Positions 53,864 through 62,917 are shown, numbered from the stretch's first letter. The stretch is 64,000 bases of DNA from Lutimaribacter pacificus (GCF_900142185.1 NZ_FQZZ01000001.1:1-64000); one strand, 5' to 3'. Made by a program: numbers and translations. The notes: a model not told the origin generated them from the sequence alone.

Positions 53864-56800
53864 TCAGGTCTTGGCGATGCGGTAGATTGCCGGGATCACC
53901 AGAACCGTCAGCGCGGTCGAGCTCAGCAGCCCGAACAGCAGCGAAATCGCCAGCCCCTGGAAGATCGGGTCCATCAGGATCACCGCCGCCCCGATCATCG
54001 CCGCGACCGCGGTCAGCAGGATCGGCTTGAACCGCGTCGCCCCGGCCTCGATCAGCACGTCCACCGTCACCGGCTCGCCCGGCCGGGCGTGGCGGATGAA
54101 GTCGACCAGCAGGATCGAGTTGCGCACGATGATGCCCGCCAGCGCGATGAACCCGATCATCGACGGGGCCGAGAACGGCGCGCCGAACAGCCAGTGACCG
54201 GCCATGATGCCAAGGAACGTCAGCGGCACCGGTGTCAGGATCACCAGCGGCAGGCGGAAGCTGCCGAACTGCGCGACCACGAGGATATAGATGCCCAGCA
54301 GCGCCACGGCGAATGCGGTGCCCATGTCGCGGAAGGTGACCCAGGTCACCTCCCACTCGCCATCCCACAGCAGGACCGGGTGGTCGGTTTCCGCGGGCTG
54401 GCCGTTCAGGCGGATTTCGGGCTTATGACCCTCGGGCCAGTCCATCGCGTCGATCCGGTTGGCGACCTCGATCATGCCGTAAAGCGGCGCCTCGAAATCG
54501 CCGGCCAACTCGCCCGTGACCATGATGGTCTCCAGCCCGTTGCGGCGGAAGATCGGGAAGCTCGCGCGCTCTTCGGTGATGCGCACCACGTCGCCCAGCT
54601 CCACCACGCCGCGCCCGCCGGGCAGGGCGTTGGCGGGAACCGGGGTGGACAGCGCGGTGGCATCCATCACGCGCTCGGCCCGGTCGCGCGCCACGACGAT
54701 GGGGATGGGTTGCCGCCCGCCGCCGCGATGGGAATAGCCCACCACCATCTCGCCGTTCAGCAGCCGCAGGGTTTCGGCCACGTCGGATTCGGCCACGCGG
54801 TAGAAATCCAGGTCCGAGGGCGCCATCACCGCGCGCAGCCGCCGGGGCTGTTCGCCATAGTTGTCATCGACATCGACGACAAAGGGGATGTCCTCGAAAA
54901 CCGCGCGGATTTGCGCCGCAACCGCGCGGCGCGTGTCGGCATCGGGGCCGTAGACCTCGGCCAGCAGGGTCGAGATCACCGGCGGACCGGGGGGCGGTTC
55001 GACGACCTTCAGCACGGTCCCGGCAGGCACGTCCAGCGCGGACAGCTTTTCGCGCAGGTCCAGCGCGATGTCGTGGCTGGTGCGTTCGCGCGCCGACTTG
55101 GCCTCGAGGTTCAACTGCACATCGCCACGTTCGGGGGTCTGGCGCAGGAAATAGTGCCGCACCAGCCCGTTGAAATTGAAGGCCGAGGCGGTGCCGGCAT
55201 GGGTCTGCGCGGAATGCACCTCGGGCAGGGTCATGGCGATGCGCGCGGCGGCCTGCGCCACGGCATCGGTCGCCTCGGCGCTGGCGCCCTCGGGCAGGTC
55301 GATGACGATGGACAGCTCCGACTTGTTGTCGAAGGGCAGCAGCTTGACCGTGACATCCTTTGTATAAAGGGCCGCGAGCGAGCCGAAGGACAGCACCACG
55401 ACCGCCAGCAGGAACAGCCAGCTGCGCCCCTTGCCCTTCAGCAGCGGGCGGGCCACGGCGGCATAGATCCGGCCAAGCCGGCCACCGGGAAACCCGCCTT
55501 CGCCCTCGTCGTGATGCAGCGGCGCACGGCCCGCGATCTTCAGCATCAGCCAGGGCGTGATCGTCACCGCCACGAAGAAGGAAAAGATCATCGCGGCGCT
55601 GGCATTGGCGGGGATCGGGCTCATGTAGGGGCCCATCATGCCGCTGACGAACAGCATCGGCAGCAGTGCCACCACAACGGTCAGCGTGGCGACGATGGTG
55701 GGGTTGCCGACCTCGGCCACCGCATCGACAGCCGCGCGCATCCGGTCGCGCCCGTCCTTCATCGCCCAGTGGCGGGCGATGTTCTCGATCACCACGATGG
55801 CGTCGTCCACCAGGATGCCGATGGAAAAGATCAGCGCAAAAAGCGATACCCGGTTCAGCGTGTAGCCCATGATCCAGGCGGCAAAGAGCGTCAGCAGGAT
55901 CGTGACCGGGATGACGATGGTGACCACCATCGCCTCGCGCCAGCCGATCGCGAAGAACACCAGCGCCACGATGGACACCGTGGCAAGGCCCAGGTGGAAC
56001 AGCAGTTCGTTGGCCTTCTCGTTGGCGGTTTCGCCGTAGTCGCGCGTTACCTCGATCTGAACGGTGTCGGGGATCAGCTTGCCCTGCATCGCCCCGACCC
56101 GGTGCAGGATTTCCTCGGCCACGATCACGGCGTTCGACCCGGCGCGCTTGGCCAGGGCCAGCGTCACGGCGGGTGTGCGGGTGATCGCGCCATCCTCGCC
56201 ACGGCGGAGCGTGGCAACGTGGTGTTCGTCCATGTCGGTGACAAAGGCCACCTCGGCCACGTCGCGGACATAGACGGTGCGCCCGTCGCGCGCGGTCAGT
56301 TCCAGGTTGCCGATTTCCCCGGGCGTCGACAGGGTCTGCCCGATCACCAGCCCGATCTGTTCGCCGCCATCGCGCAGCAGCCCGGCGGGCGTGGCGCTGT
56401 TGGCGCCCTGCACCTTGCCGGCAAGCTGTTGCAGGGTGATACCGTAAAGCGCCAGCTTTTCCGGGTCGGGCGCCACGCGCAGCGCCTCGTCCGTGGCGCC
56501 GATCACGTAGGTCAGGCCGACATCCTCGATCGCGGCCAGCCGCACCTCGACCTCGCGCACGATGCGGGTCAGGTCGGCGGCGGTGATCGCCTCCTGCCCC
56601 GGTGCCGGGCTGAAGGTCAGCGCGACGATGGCCACGTCGTTGATGCCACGCCCCACCACCAGCGGTTCCGGGATGCCCACCGGGATACGGTCGAGATTCG
56701 ACAGGATTTCATCGCGCACACGCAGGATCGCGGTGTCGGCGGACACACCCACCTCGAACCGGGCGGTCACCATCGCGCGGTCGTCGCCGGTATCGGAATA

Positions 56801-57079
56801 GACGTGCTCGACATTGTCGATGCCCTTGACGATGGTTTCCAGCGGTTCGGTCACCAGCTTGACCGCATCCTCGGCGCGCAGCCCGTCTGCCTGCACGTGG
56901 ATATCCACCAGCGGCACGGAGATCTGCGGCTCTTCCTCGCGGGGCAGGCTGACCAGGGCGATCAGGCCCATCGCCAGCGCCGCGATCAGCATCACCGGCG
57001 TCAGGGCCGAGGTGATGAAGCCGCGCGTCAGCGCGCCGGCAATGCCCAGCGGGCCCTTTTGGGGGGTGTCGTCACTCAT
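53864..57079 (-). CDS. RND efflux transporter, inner-membrane pump
   Basis: A 1071-residue AcrB/MexF-superfamily pump with two repeats of six helices. The proton-relay aspartate pair of helix 4 is in SIGILVDDAIVVIENI. The N terminus VMLIAALAMGLIALVSLPREEEPQISVPLVDI is typical of a branch common in proteobacteria with unknown substrates, distinct from AcrB drug pumps. It overlaps the adaptor gene by eight bases. No outer-membrane factor is encoded here, so TolC or another channel must be supplied elsewhere. It converges with the TRAP permease gene. Confidence 0.9.
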   Translation of the reverse strand: MSDDTPQKGPLGIAGALTRGFITSALTPVMLIAALAMGLIALVSLPREEEPQISVPLVDIHVQADGLRAEDAVKLVTEPLETIVKGIDNVEHVYSDTGDDRAMVTARFEVGVSADTAILRVRDEILSNLDRIPVGIPEPLVVGRGINDVAIVALTFSPAPGQEAITAADLTRIVREVEVRLAAIEDVGLTYVIGATDEALRVAPDPEKLALYGITLQQLAGKVQGANSATPAGLLRDGGEQIGLVIGQTLSTPGEIGNLELTARDGRTVYVRDVAEVAFVTDMDEHHVATLRRGEDGAITRTPAVTLALAKRAGSNAVIVAEEILHRVGAMQGKLIPDTVQIEVTRDYGETANEKANELLFHLGLATVSIVALVFFAIGWREAMVVTIVIPVTILLTLFAAWIMGYTLNRVSLFALIFSIGILVDDAIVVIENIARHWAMKDGRDRMRAAVDAVAEVGNPTIVATLTVVVALLPMLFVSGMMGPYMSPIPANASAAMIFSFFVAVTITPWLMLKIAGRAPLHHDEGEGGFPGGRLGRIYAAVARPLLKGKGRSWLFLLAVVVLSFGSLAALYTKDVTVKLLPFDNKSELSIVIDLPEGASAEATDAVAQAAARIAMTLPEVHSAQTHAGTASAFNFNGLVRHYFLRQTPERGDVQLNLEAKSARERTSHDIALDLREKLSALDVPAGTVLKVVEPPPGPPVISTLLAEVYGPDADTRRAVAAQIRAVFEDIPFVVDVDDNYGEQPRRLRAVMAPSDLDFYRVAESDVAETLRLLNGEMVVGYSHRGGGRQPIPIVVARDRAERVMDATALSTPVPANALPGGRGVVELGDVVRITEERASFPIFRRNGLETIMVTGELAGDFEAPLYGMIEVANRIDAMDWPEGHKPEIRLNGQPAETDHPVLLWDGEWEVTWVTFRDMGTAFAVALLGIYILVVAQFGSFRLPLVILTPVPLTFLGIMAGHWLFGAPFSAPSMIGFIALAGIIVRNSILLVDFIRHARPGEPVTVDVLIEAGATRFKPILLTAVAAMIGAAVILMDPIFQGLAISLLFGLLSSTALTVLVIPAIYRIAKT

Positions 57080-58043
57080 TGCCGGTCACCACGATATCGC
57101 CGGGCGCCAGCCCGCTCAGAACCTCGCGCCAGAGGGTGCCGTCGCGCATGATGTCCTGGCCCAGCACGACCACGTGGCGCAGCGCCGCGCCGTTGTCCTC
57201 GATCATCACGAAATCCAGCCCGCCGGTCTGGCTGACCGCCGATTGCGGCACCAGCAGCGCCTGACGTTCGCCCACCGGCAGGCGCACGGGCACGCGGCGG
57301 CCGATGAACCGGGCGTCCAGCCCTTCGACTTCGATATCCGCCTGAAGGCGTCCGCCGGTGATCAGCGGATAAAGCTTGGCCAGCCGCCCCTCGCGCAGGC
57401 CGTCGCCGGCTTCGATCTGGATCGTGTCGCCCTCAGACAGCGCGGCCGAGAACCGTTCGGGCACGGCAATGCGCATGAAGACGCCGCCGCCGCCGATTTC
57501 GGCCACCGCCTCGCCCGGGGTGATGACCGATCCGCGCGAGACCGGCACGTCCAGCACGATCCCGGCCTCGGGCGCCAGAACACGCCCTTCCTCGATCTGG
57601 CGTTCGACCACCAGCTTTTCGGACCGGGTGCCGGCAATCTCGCCCTCCAGTACGTCGACCTGCGTTTGCAGCGCGTCGAACCGCTGCGTGGTGATGACGC
57701 CGCGATCCAGCAATTGCCGGCCGCGCTCCATATCGGCGCGGGCGGTGGCCAGTTGCGAGTTCAGCGCGTCGAGCCGTGAATTCAGCGCGTCGATCTGGAA
57801 TTGCAGTTTGTCGTCGGTGATGACGGCCAGCGGCTGCCCGGCTTCGACCCGGTCGCCCTCGGTGATCGACAGGGTGTCGACCGTGCCGCCGATCCGTGCC
57901 CGTGCGGGCACCCGGTCGCGGGTATCGACCTGGCCATAGATCGCTTTCCACTCGGTCAGCGTGACGGGGCTGATGGTCAGCGTCTCGGCCCCAAGCGGGG
58001 CGGCAAGCAGGCTGAGCAGCAGGATAACCGGGATGCGGCGCAT
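57072..58043 (-). CDS. RND efflux periplasmic adaptor (MFP)
   Basis: A 323-residue membrane-fusion protein with a signal peptide (MRRIPVILLLSLLAAPLGAE), a lipoyl and hairpin region (about 65-150, with QFQIDALNSRLDALNSQLATA, shortened to LNSRLDALNSQLA as the coiled-coil), and a beta-barrel domain. It bridges the RND pump to the outer-membrane channel. Its ATG is preceded by the AT-rich regulatory region shared with the divergent DsrE-like gene. Confidence 0.89.
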   Translation of the reverse strand: MRRIPVILLLSLLAAPLGAETLTISPVTLTEWKAIYGQVDTRDRVPARARIGGTVDTLSITEGDRVEAGQPLAVITDDKLQFQIDALNSRLDALNSQLATARADMERGRQLLDRGVITTQRFDALQTQVDVLEGEIAGTRSEKLVVERQIEEGRVLAPEAGIVLDVPVSRGSVITPGEAVAEIGGGGVFMRIAVPERFSAALSEGDTIQIEAGDGLREGRLAKLYPLITGGRLQADIEVEGLDARFIGRRVPVRLPVGERQALLVPQSAVSQTGGLDFVMIEDNGAALRHVVVLGQDIMRDGTLWREVLSGLAPGDIVVTGNE

Positions 58044-58056
58044 GGCGGGCCTCTTT

Positions 58057-58074
58057 ATATTCCATATTTCGAAT
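58057..58074. promoter_or_regulatory. ATTC-N8-GAAT operator ahead of RND operon
   Basis: ATTC (58059-58062), eight bases and GAAT (58071-58074) form a perfect dyad 15 bases upstream of the adaptor ATG. I recall ATTC-N8-GAAT as the core bound by the sulfide-responsive ArsR-family repressor SqrR in Rhodobacter and related to BigR sites. The surrounding ATATTCCATA occurs again by the divergent DsrE-like gene. Confidence 0.5.
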
Positions 58075-58226
58075 TTGATTTAGTGCGAGAAGGGGGCAAG
58101 TTTCAAGTGCCCTCAGTAAACGCGCCTATCTGCCCGTGATGCAAGCGAAAGCCCGCACAGCCCGGTTCATGGGGCCGGTGGGGCGGCCGCGTGTCGCAAG
58201 GCCTCTCTGTAATCCGCGTGATAGAT

Positions 58227-58252
58227 ATATTCCATAAACATGATATATGGAA
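58227..58252. promoter_or_regulatory. Second operator, TTCCATA-N9-TATGGAA
   Basis: A perfect seven-base inverted repeat (58230-58252) 11 bases upstream of the DsrE-like ATG, overlapping its ribosome binding site. It begins with ATATTCCATA, identical to ten bases in the site near the adaptor start. Both ends of the divergent region therefore carry a related site. Confidence 0.5.
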
Positions 58253-58263
58253 AGGAGTACCCC

Positions 58264-58704
58264 ATGAAACGCCTGATGACCGCCGCCACTCTGACCCTGG
58301 CAACGCTTGCCGCACCGATGGCCCATGCCGAGGGCCCCTCGCGGCTGGTGACGGTGCTGACCGCGCCCGAACCGCAGACGCAGCTTATGGCCATGGTCCT
58401 GAACATGCAGGCCGTGGCGCAGGGCAAGACCGTGCATATCCTGCTGTGCGGTCCCGCCGCCGACATCGCGCTGAAGGAGGCGCCGGCCAGCGCGACCGCG
58501 GGTCAGCCGCCCAAAGGCATGAGCCCGCAGGGCCTGATGCAGACGATCATGTCGAAGCCGGATACCAAGGTCGAGGTCTGCGCGATCTACCTGCCGGGCA
58601 AGGGCGCGACGCCCGAGGTTCTGCTGGACGGTGTCGGCGTGGCCAAACCCGAGGATATGGCATCCTCGATCATGTCGGAAGATACGCAGGTCATGAGCTA
58701 CTGA
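58264..58704 (+). CDS. Periplasmic DsrE-like protein
   Basis: A 146-residue protein with a Sec signal (residues 1-22, ending AHAE) and a DsrE/DsrF-like domain. The two cysteines are C62 in ILLCGPAAD and C106 in KVEVCAIYLPGKG. In DsrE-fold proteins the equivalent of the second is the sulfur-carrying residue. The ATG follows AAAGGAG. DsrE proteins usually act in the cytosol in sulfur relay, so a secreted form is notable. Divergence from an RND pump with a sulfide-type operator suggests handling of reactive sulfur in the periplasm, but the substrate is inferred. Confidence 0.72.
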   Translation: MKRLMTAATLTLATLAAPMAHAEGPSRLVTVLTAPEPQTQLMAMVLNMQAVAQGKTVHILLCGPAADIALKEAPASATAGQPPKGMSPQGLMQTIMSKPDTKVEVCAIYLPGKGATPEVLLDGVGVAKPEDMASSIMSEDTQVMSY

Positions 58705-58729
58705 CCGGGGCGTCCCTTTCCCGGTTTAC

Positions 58730-58759
58730 GGCGCGGCAGGGCAATCCTGCCGCGCCTTT
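58730..58759 (+). terminator. Terminator after DsrE-like gene
   Basis: A perfect eleven-base stem (GGCGCGGCAGG and its complement), five-base loop GCAAT, then TTTC, 26 bases after the stop. The T-run is short but the stem is strong. Confidence 0.75.
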
Positions 58760-58893
58760 CGTCATCGGGCCTCCGGCAGGAGTATTTGGGGAACGATGAA
58801 GGGCAGGGCGCGCGCTGCCGCAGCGCATTGCCCCGGCCCCGTGGCTTATGTATCAGGGGCCGCAACACGATATTCCATCAGGAGCACGGGGCC

Positions 58894-60549
58894 ATGGCAT
58901 CCTATCAGTACGTCTATCACATGCAGGGGGTTTCCAAGACCTATCCCGGCGGCAAGAAATGCTTTGAGAACATCCATCTCAACTTTCTGCCCGGCGTGAA
59001 GATCGGTGTCGTCGGCGTCAACGGCGCCGGTAAATCGACGCTGCTGCGCATCATGGCCGGCATCGACACCGATTTCCAGGGCGAGGCATGGTCGGCGCAG
59101 GGGGCCAAGGTCGGCTATCTGCCGCAGGAGCCGGAACTGGACCCGGCGCTTGACGTGCGCGGCAACGTGATGCTGGGCGTGGCCGACAAGAAGGCCAAGC
59201 TGGACCGGTTCAACGAACTGGCGATGAATTACTCGGATGAGACCGCCGACGAGATGGCCGAGTTGCAGGACGAGATCGACAGCAACAACTTGTGGGATCT
59301 GGACAGCCAGATCGACGTGGCGATGGAGGCATTGCGCTGCCCGCCGGACGATGCGGATGTCACCAGGCTGTCGGGCGGGGAAAAGCGCCGCGTGGCGCTG
59401 TGCAAGCTGCTGCTGGAAGCGCCGGACATGCTGCTGCTGGACGAACCGACCAACCACCTGGACGCGGAAACCATCGCCTGGCTGCAGCAGCACCTGATCG
59501 ACTACAAGGGCACGATCCTGATCGTCACGCACGACCGGTATTTCCTGGACGATATCACCGGCTGGATTCTGGAGCTCGACCGTGGCCGGGGCATTCCCTA
59601 CGAAGGCAATTACTCCAGCTGGCTGGAACAGAAGGCCAAGCGCCTGCAGCAGGAAGCGCGCGAGGACAAGAGCCGGCAGAAGACGCTGGAGCGCGAACTG
59701 GAATGGATGCGCGCCAGCCCGAAGGCGCGGCAGGCGAAATCCAAGGCGCGGATCAACGCCTATAACGACCTGGCCAACCAGTCCGAGCGGGAAAAGATCA
59801 CCCGGGCGCAGATCGTCATCCCGGCGGGAAAGCGCCTTGGCGGCAAGGTGATCGAGGTCGATGGCCTGAAAAAGGCGATGGGTGACAAGCTGCTGATCGA
59901 GGACCTGTCCTTCAGCCTGCCGCCGGGCGGGATCGTCGGCGTGATCGGCCCGAACGGCGCTGGCAAGACCACGCTGTTTCGTATGCTGACCGGGCAAGAG
60001 CAGCCCGACGAGGGCACGGTTGAATACGGCGATACGGTCGAGCTGTCCTATGTCGACCAGACCCGCGACGCGCTGCCCGCCGACAAGACGGTGTGGGAGG
60101 TGATCTCGGGCGGGAACGACATCATCCAGCTGGGCGATGCCGAGGTGAACAGCCGCGCCTATTGCTCGGCCTTCAATTTCCGTGGCGGCGACCAGCAGAA
60201 GAAGGTGGGCATTCTGTCGGGCGGCGAGCGCAACCGCGTGCACATGGCGCGGCTGCTGAAATCGGGCGGCAACGTGCTGCTTCTCGACGAACCGACGAAC
60301 GACCTGGACGTGGAAACGCTGCGCGCGCTCGAGGATGCGCTGGTGGATTTCGCGGGCTGTGCGGTGGTCATTTCGCACGACCGTTTCTTCCTTGACCGAA
60401 TCTGCACCCATATCCTTGCCTTCGAGGGCGAGGCGCATGTCGAATGGTTCGAGGGCAATTTCGAGGATTACGAGGAGGACAAGAAACGCCGCCTCGGCCC
60501 CGATGCGTTGGAACCCAAGCGGTTGAAGTACAAGAAATTCGCCCGCTAA
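58894..60549 (+). CDS. ettA: Energy-dependent translational throttle EttA (ABC-F)
   Basis: A 551-residue ABC-F protein with two ATPase domains. Walker A motifs are GVNGAGKST and GPNGAGKTT, signatures LSGGEKRR and LSGGERNR, and Walker B motifs LLLDEPTNHLD and LLLDEPTNDLD. The linker (about 240-310) and toothlike arm are as in E. coli EttA, which has 555 residues. It binds the ribosomal E site and gates elongation by ATP/ADP ratio. AGGAG lies ten bases before the chosen ATG; the longer start adds 36 residues with no homology. Confidence 0.94.
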   Translation: MASYQYVYHMQGVSKTYPGGKKCFENIHLNFLPGVKIGVVGVNGAGKSTLLRIMAGIDTDFQGEAWSAQGAKVGYLPQEPELDPALDVRGNVMLGVADKKAKLDRFNELAMNYSDETADEMAELQDEIDSNNLWDLDSQIDVAMEALRCPPDDADVTRLSGGEKRRVALCKLLLEAPDMLLLDEPTNHLDAETIAWLQQHLIDYKGTILIVTHDRYFLDDITGWILELDRGRGIPYEGNYSSWLEQKAKRLQQEAREDKSRQKTLERELEWMRASPKARQAKSKARINAYNDLANQSEREKITRAQIVIPAGKRLGGKVIEVDGLKKAMGDKLLIEDLSFSLPPGGIVGVIGPNGAGKTTLFRMLTGQEQPDEGTVEYGDTVELSYVDQTRDALPADKTVWEVISGGNDIIQLGDAEVNSRAYCSAFNFRGGDQQKKVGILSGGERNRVHMARLLKSGGNVLLLDEPTNDLDVETLRALEDALVDFAGCAVVISHDRFFLDRICTHILAFEGEAHVEWFEGNFEDYEEDKKRRLGPDALEPKRLKYKKFAR

Positions 60550-60570
60550 GGCGGCGGATTTTCGCAGCCC

Positions 60571-60604
60571 CGGCCCGTGCGGAGCGATCCGCGCGGGCCG
60601 TTTT
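60571..60604 (+). terminator. Terminator after ettA
   Basis: A 13-base stem with one G-U pair, loop GCGA, and four T residues, 21 bases after the ettA stop. Confidence 0.85.
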
Positions 60605-60677
60605 CGTCCATGCGGTTGCCGGGCTGCCGGGGCGCCCCCATCTGACAGGGGCAACACGGAAAGCAAAGGAGGCTGCC

Positions 60678-60902
60678 ATGCAATGCCCGATCGACGGAAC
60701 CACGCTGAAAATCGCCGAACGGCAGGGGGTCGAGATCGACTTTTGCCCGCAATGCCGGGGCGTCTGGCTGGACCGGGGCGAGTTGGACAAGATCATCGAC
60801 CGCAGCACGGCCGATGCCCCGGCGCCGCGCGGGGGCGGGTATGAGGAACGGCCGCGCAGGAAAAAGCGCGAAAGCTTCCTGTCGGAACTGTTCGATTTCT
60901 AG
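60678..60902 (+). CDS. Small zf-TFIIB-type zinc-ribbon protein
   Basis: A 74-residue protein of the zf-TFIIB family common in bacteria: MQCPIDGTTLKI and FCPQCRGVWLDRGELDKI. The first zinc pair is Cys-x2-Asp (C3, D6) instead of Cys-x2-Cys, while the second is the usual C23-x2-C26. The C-terminal tail is basic then acidic. AAAGGAGG precedes the ATG. The family function is unknown. It lies between ettA and the cold-shock gene and may be monocistronic. Confidence 0.8.
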   Translation: MQCPIDGTTLKIAERQGVEIDFCPQCRGVWLDRGELDKIIDRSTADAPAPRGGGYEERPRRKKRESFLSELFDF

Positions 60903-61042
60903 GGCAGGCCCATGGCCGGCGCAGGGCGGGGCGTCGCGGCGTTTGCGCCCTGTTTCTTATGACGATCCCACCCGGCCGGGCCTTGCCCGCCCTGCGCGTG
61001 GGGCTTGCATTTTTCGCGCCGATCTGCCATATGGGCGAGGCA

Positions 61043-61157
61043 AGACCATCTCTACGATCTTTCTGTTACCGCGACCCGGCCACAGTCTTCGATCCAGACG
61101 TGACTTCGCCGAGCCGCTGCATGACGCGAGCGGTACTAAAACAGAAAGGAAACTCAC
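61043..61157 (+). promoter_or_regulatory. Conserved cold-shock leader, copy 1
   Basis: About 115 bases upstream of the first csp gene are closely alike in the second copy. Shared blocks include TTCGATCCAGACG and the hairpin CCGCT-loop-AGCGG, plus AGACC at the 5' end. Conservation between paralogues across an untranslated leader implies an RNA-level control, such as a cold-responsive structure. No known riboswitch family is recognised. Confidence 0.55.
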
Positions 61158-61364
61158 ATGGCCAACGGCACTGTGAAATGGTTCAACACCACCAAGGGCT
61201 ACGGCTTTATCGCACCGGAATCGGGCGGCAAGGACGTGTTCGTGCACATCTCGGCTGTCGAGCGTTCGGGCCTGACCGGCTTGGCCGACAACCAGAAGGT
61301 CACCTACGACCTGGAAGCCGGCCGTGATGGTCGCGAAAGCGCGACGAATATCGCCCTGGCCTGA
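61158..61364 (+). CDS. CspA-family cold-shock protein, copy 1
   Basis: A 68-residue single cold-shock domain with RNP1 KGYGFIAPE and RNP2 VFVHISA. It binds single-stranded RNA and DNA as an RNA chaperone. By eye it shares 59 of 68 residues with the second copy; Y15 and A19 here are F and Q there. It has its own leader and terminator. Confidence 0.94.
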   Translation: MANGTVKWFNTTKGYGFIAPESGGKDVFVHISAVERSGLTGLADNQKVTYDLEAGRDGRESATNIALA

Positions 61365-61391
61365 GGTCTGATCAGACCACAGCGGATTTGG

Positions 61392-61420
61392 CGCGGTCCC
61401 GGAAACGGGGCCGCGTTTTT
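61392..61420 (+). terminator. Terminator after first csp
   Basis: A ten-base stem (one G-U pair) with a GAAA loop and five T residues. Its flanks, including ATTTGGCGCGG before and TTTTTC with TTTCGGG after, are repeated at the second csp gene. Confidence 0.88.
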
Positions 61421-61506
61421 CTTTTCGGGCGGCAAGCTTTGACGCGGGTCGCCCTGCGGGACTAGGCTGGGGCGCAGGAGACATGGTCACCGGGAGGAGG
61501 AAGGAT

Positions 61507-62091
61507 ATGCGTATCGCGGTCATTGCGCTGGCATTGCTGGCGGGCACGGCACAGGCCGAAGAGGTGGCGATCACCAAGGACATGCCGAACGTCACGGTCG
61601 AGACCGGCAACGGGCCGGTGGTGATCGAACGCATCCAGGACCCCGCGCATGAGATCACCGGCGAATGGGCGCGCACCTCGCGCCCCTGTCCGAATTTCTG
61701 CGTTCAGCCGATCATTCCCGCGCCGGGCGTCACGCCCATCGGCGAGCTGGAGCTGATTGGGTTCCTGAACGATCCCGACGTGGTGGTGATCGACGGGCGG
61801 GTGCGGCGCGATTTCGAAACCGGCGCCATCCCCGGTGCGGTCAACGTGCCCTATACCGAGGCGGGCGACCGGCTGGGCGAGTTGGGCTGCGAGCCGGATT
61901 TCGAGGGGTTCATCTGCGAGGGCGACGACATCAAGTCAGCCGCGCTTTACTGCAATGGGCCTTGGTGCGGGCAATCGCCGGCTGCGGCGCGGCGGATGAT
62001 CGAGGCCGGGTTTCCGGCGGAAAAGATCTACTACTACCGTCCCGGGATGCAGGGCTGGCGGATGCTCGGCCTTACCGTCACCGGCGAATGA
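61507..62091 (+). CDS. Secreted rhodanese-domain protein
   Basis: A 194-residue protein with a Sec signal (ending AQAE near residue 18) and one rhodanese domain (about 80-190). The active-site loop carries C149 in YCNGPWCGQS, with a second cysteine C154 in the loop. A further C61-x3-C65 pair (RPCPNFC) lies before the domain and could bind metal or form a disulfide. GGAGG is six bases before the ATG. It probably transfers sulfur from a thiol or thiosulfate in the periplasm. It is 10 bases ahead of the TIM-barrel gene and may be co-transcribed with it. Confidence 0.82.
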   Translation: MRIAVIALALLAGTAQAEEVAITKDMPNVTVETGNGPVVIERIQDPAHEITGEWARTSRPCPNFCVQPIIPAPGVTPIGELELIGFLNDPDVVVIDGRVRRDFETGAIPGAVNVPYTEAGDRLGELGCEPDFEGFICEGDDIKSAALYCNGPWCGQSPAAARRMIEAGFPAEKIYYYRPGMQGWRMLGLTVTGE

Positions 62092-62101
62092 GGGCCATTG
62101 G

Positions 62102-62917
62102 ATGAGCGATCTGCCGGTGATCGGTGCGCAGTTGACGGTGCTGGACCTGGACCGGCACCGTGACTGGATCTTCGAAAAGGACCGGGATATCGAGCTGCCC
62201 GAGTTCTGCATGGCCGACATCCTGCGAGATCCCGACCCTTTCATCGACATGGCCAGGGCAAAGCTGGCGGGGTGGAAGGGACGGCTGGGCATTCACGGGC
62301 CGTTTTCGGGGTTCGAGCTGGATGTCAGGGATCGTGACATTCGCGCTGTGGTGCAGGCGCGGCTGGATACGGCGCTGGACGTTTGCGGAAAGCTGGACGC
62401 GCGGCAGATGGTGATCCACTCGCCCTATGATCCGTGGGATGCGCATAACCTGGACAACAAGCCGCGTGATCGTGAAAAATCCGTCGCGGCCATTCTCGAT
62501 ACGCTGGCGCCCGCGCTGACGCGGGCGGCCGACGTGGGCGTCGAAATGGTGCTGGAAAATATCCGCGATACCGACCCCGCCCTGCGCGGTGCGGTCGTCG
62601 GGGCGGCGGACAGCCCCGCCCTGCGCCTGTCGGTCGATACCGGGCATGCCGAATGGGCGCATGTCAGCGCCGGTGCGCCGCCGGTCGAGCGGTTCATCCG
62701 CGACGCGGCCGGGATGCTGGGCCATGTGCATCTGCAGGATGCCGACGGCTATGCCGACCGGCACTGGGTGCTGGGCGAGGGCAGCATAGATTTTCATAGT
62801 GTCTTCAAGGCGCTGGGTGAGCTGGGCGCACAGCCGCATCTGATTGTCGAGATCAACGACTTCAGCCGCGTTCCCGACAGCGTCGCGCATCTGGAGCGGT
62901 TGGGGCTGGGGCAGTAG
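62102..62917 (+). CDS. Sugar isomerase/epimerase-like TIM-barrel protein
   Basis: A 271-residue protein of the xylose-isomerase / AP-endonuclease-2 TIM-barrel superfamily. The expected metal residues appear in order: E in VLENI, D and H in SVDTGHA, H in HVHLQD and E in IVEIND. It has no signal peptide. The reaction may be isomerisation or epimerisation of a sugar or sugar acid, but nothing nearby names it. It starts ten bases after the rhodanese stop. Confidence 0.82.
   Translation: MSDLPVIGAQLTVLDLDRHRDWIFEKDRDIELPEFCMADILRDPDPFIDMARAKLAGWKGRLGIHGPFSGFELDVRDRDIRAVVQARLDTALDVCGKLDARQMVIHSPYDPWDAHNLDNKPRDREKSVAAILDTLAPALTRAADVGVEMVLENIRDTDPALRGAVVGAADSPALRLSVDTGHAEWAHVSAGAPPVERFIRDAAGMLGHVHLQDADGYADRHWVLGEGSIDFHSVFKALGELGAQPHLIVEINDFSRVPDSVAHLERLGLGQ

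Noticed and set aside
54089-57151. Open frame of 1020 codons antisense to the RND pump
   Set aside because: Composition is low-complexity (His, Arg, Gln, Asp) and the other strand has the full RND signature with a ribosome binding site and gene overlap.
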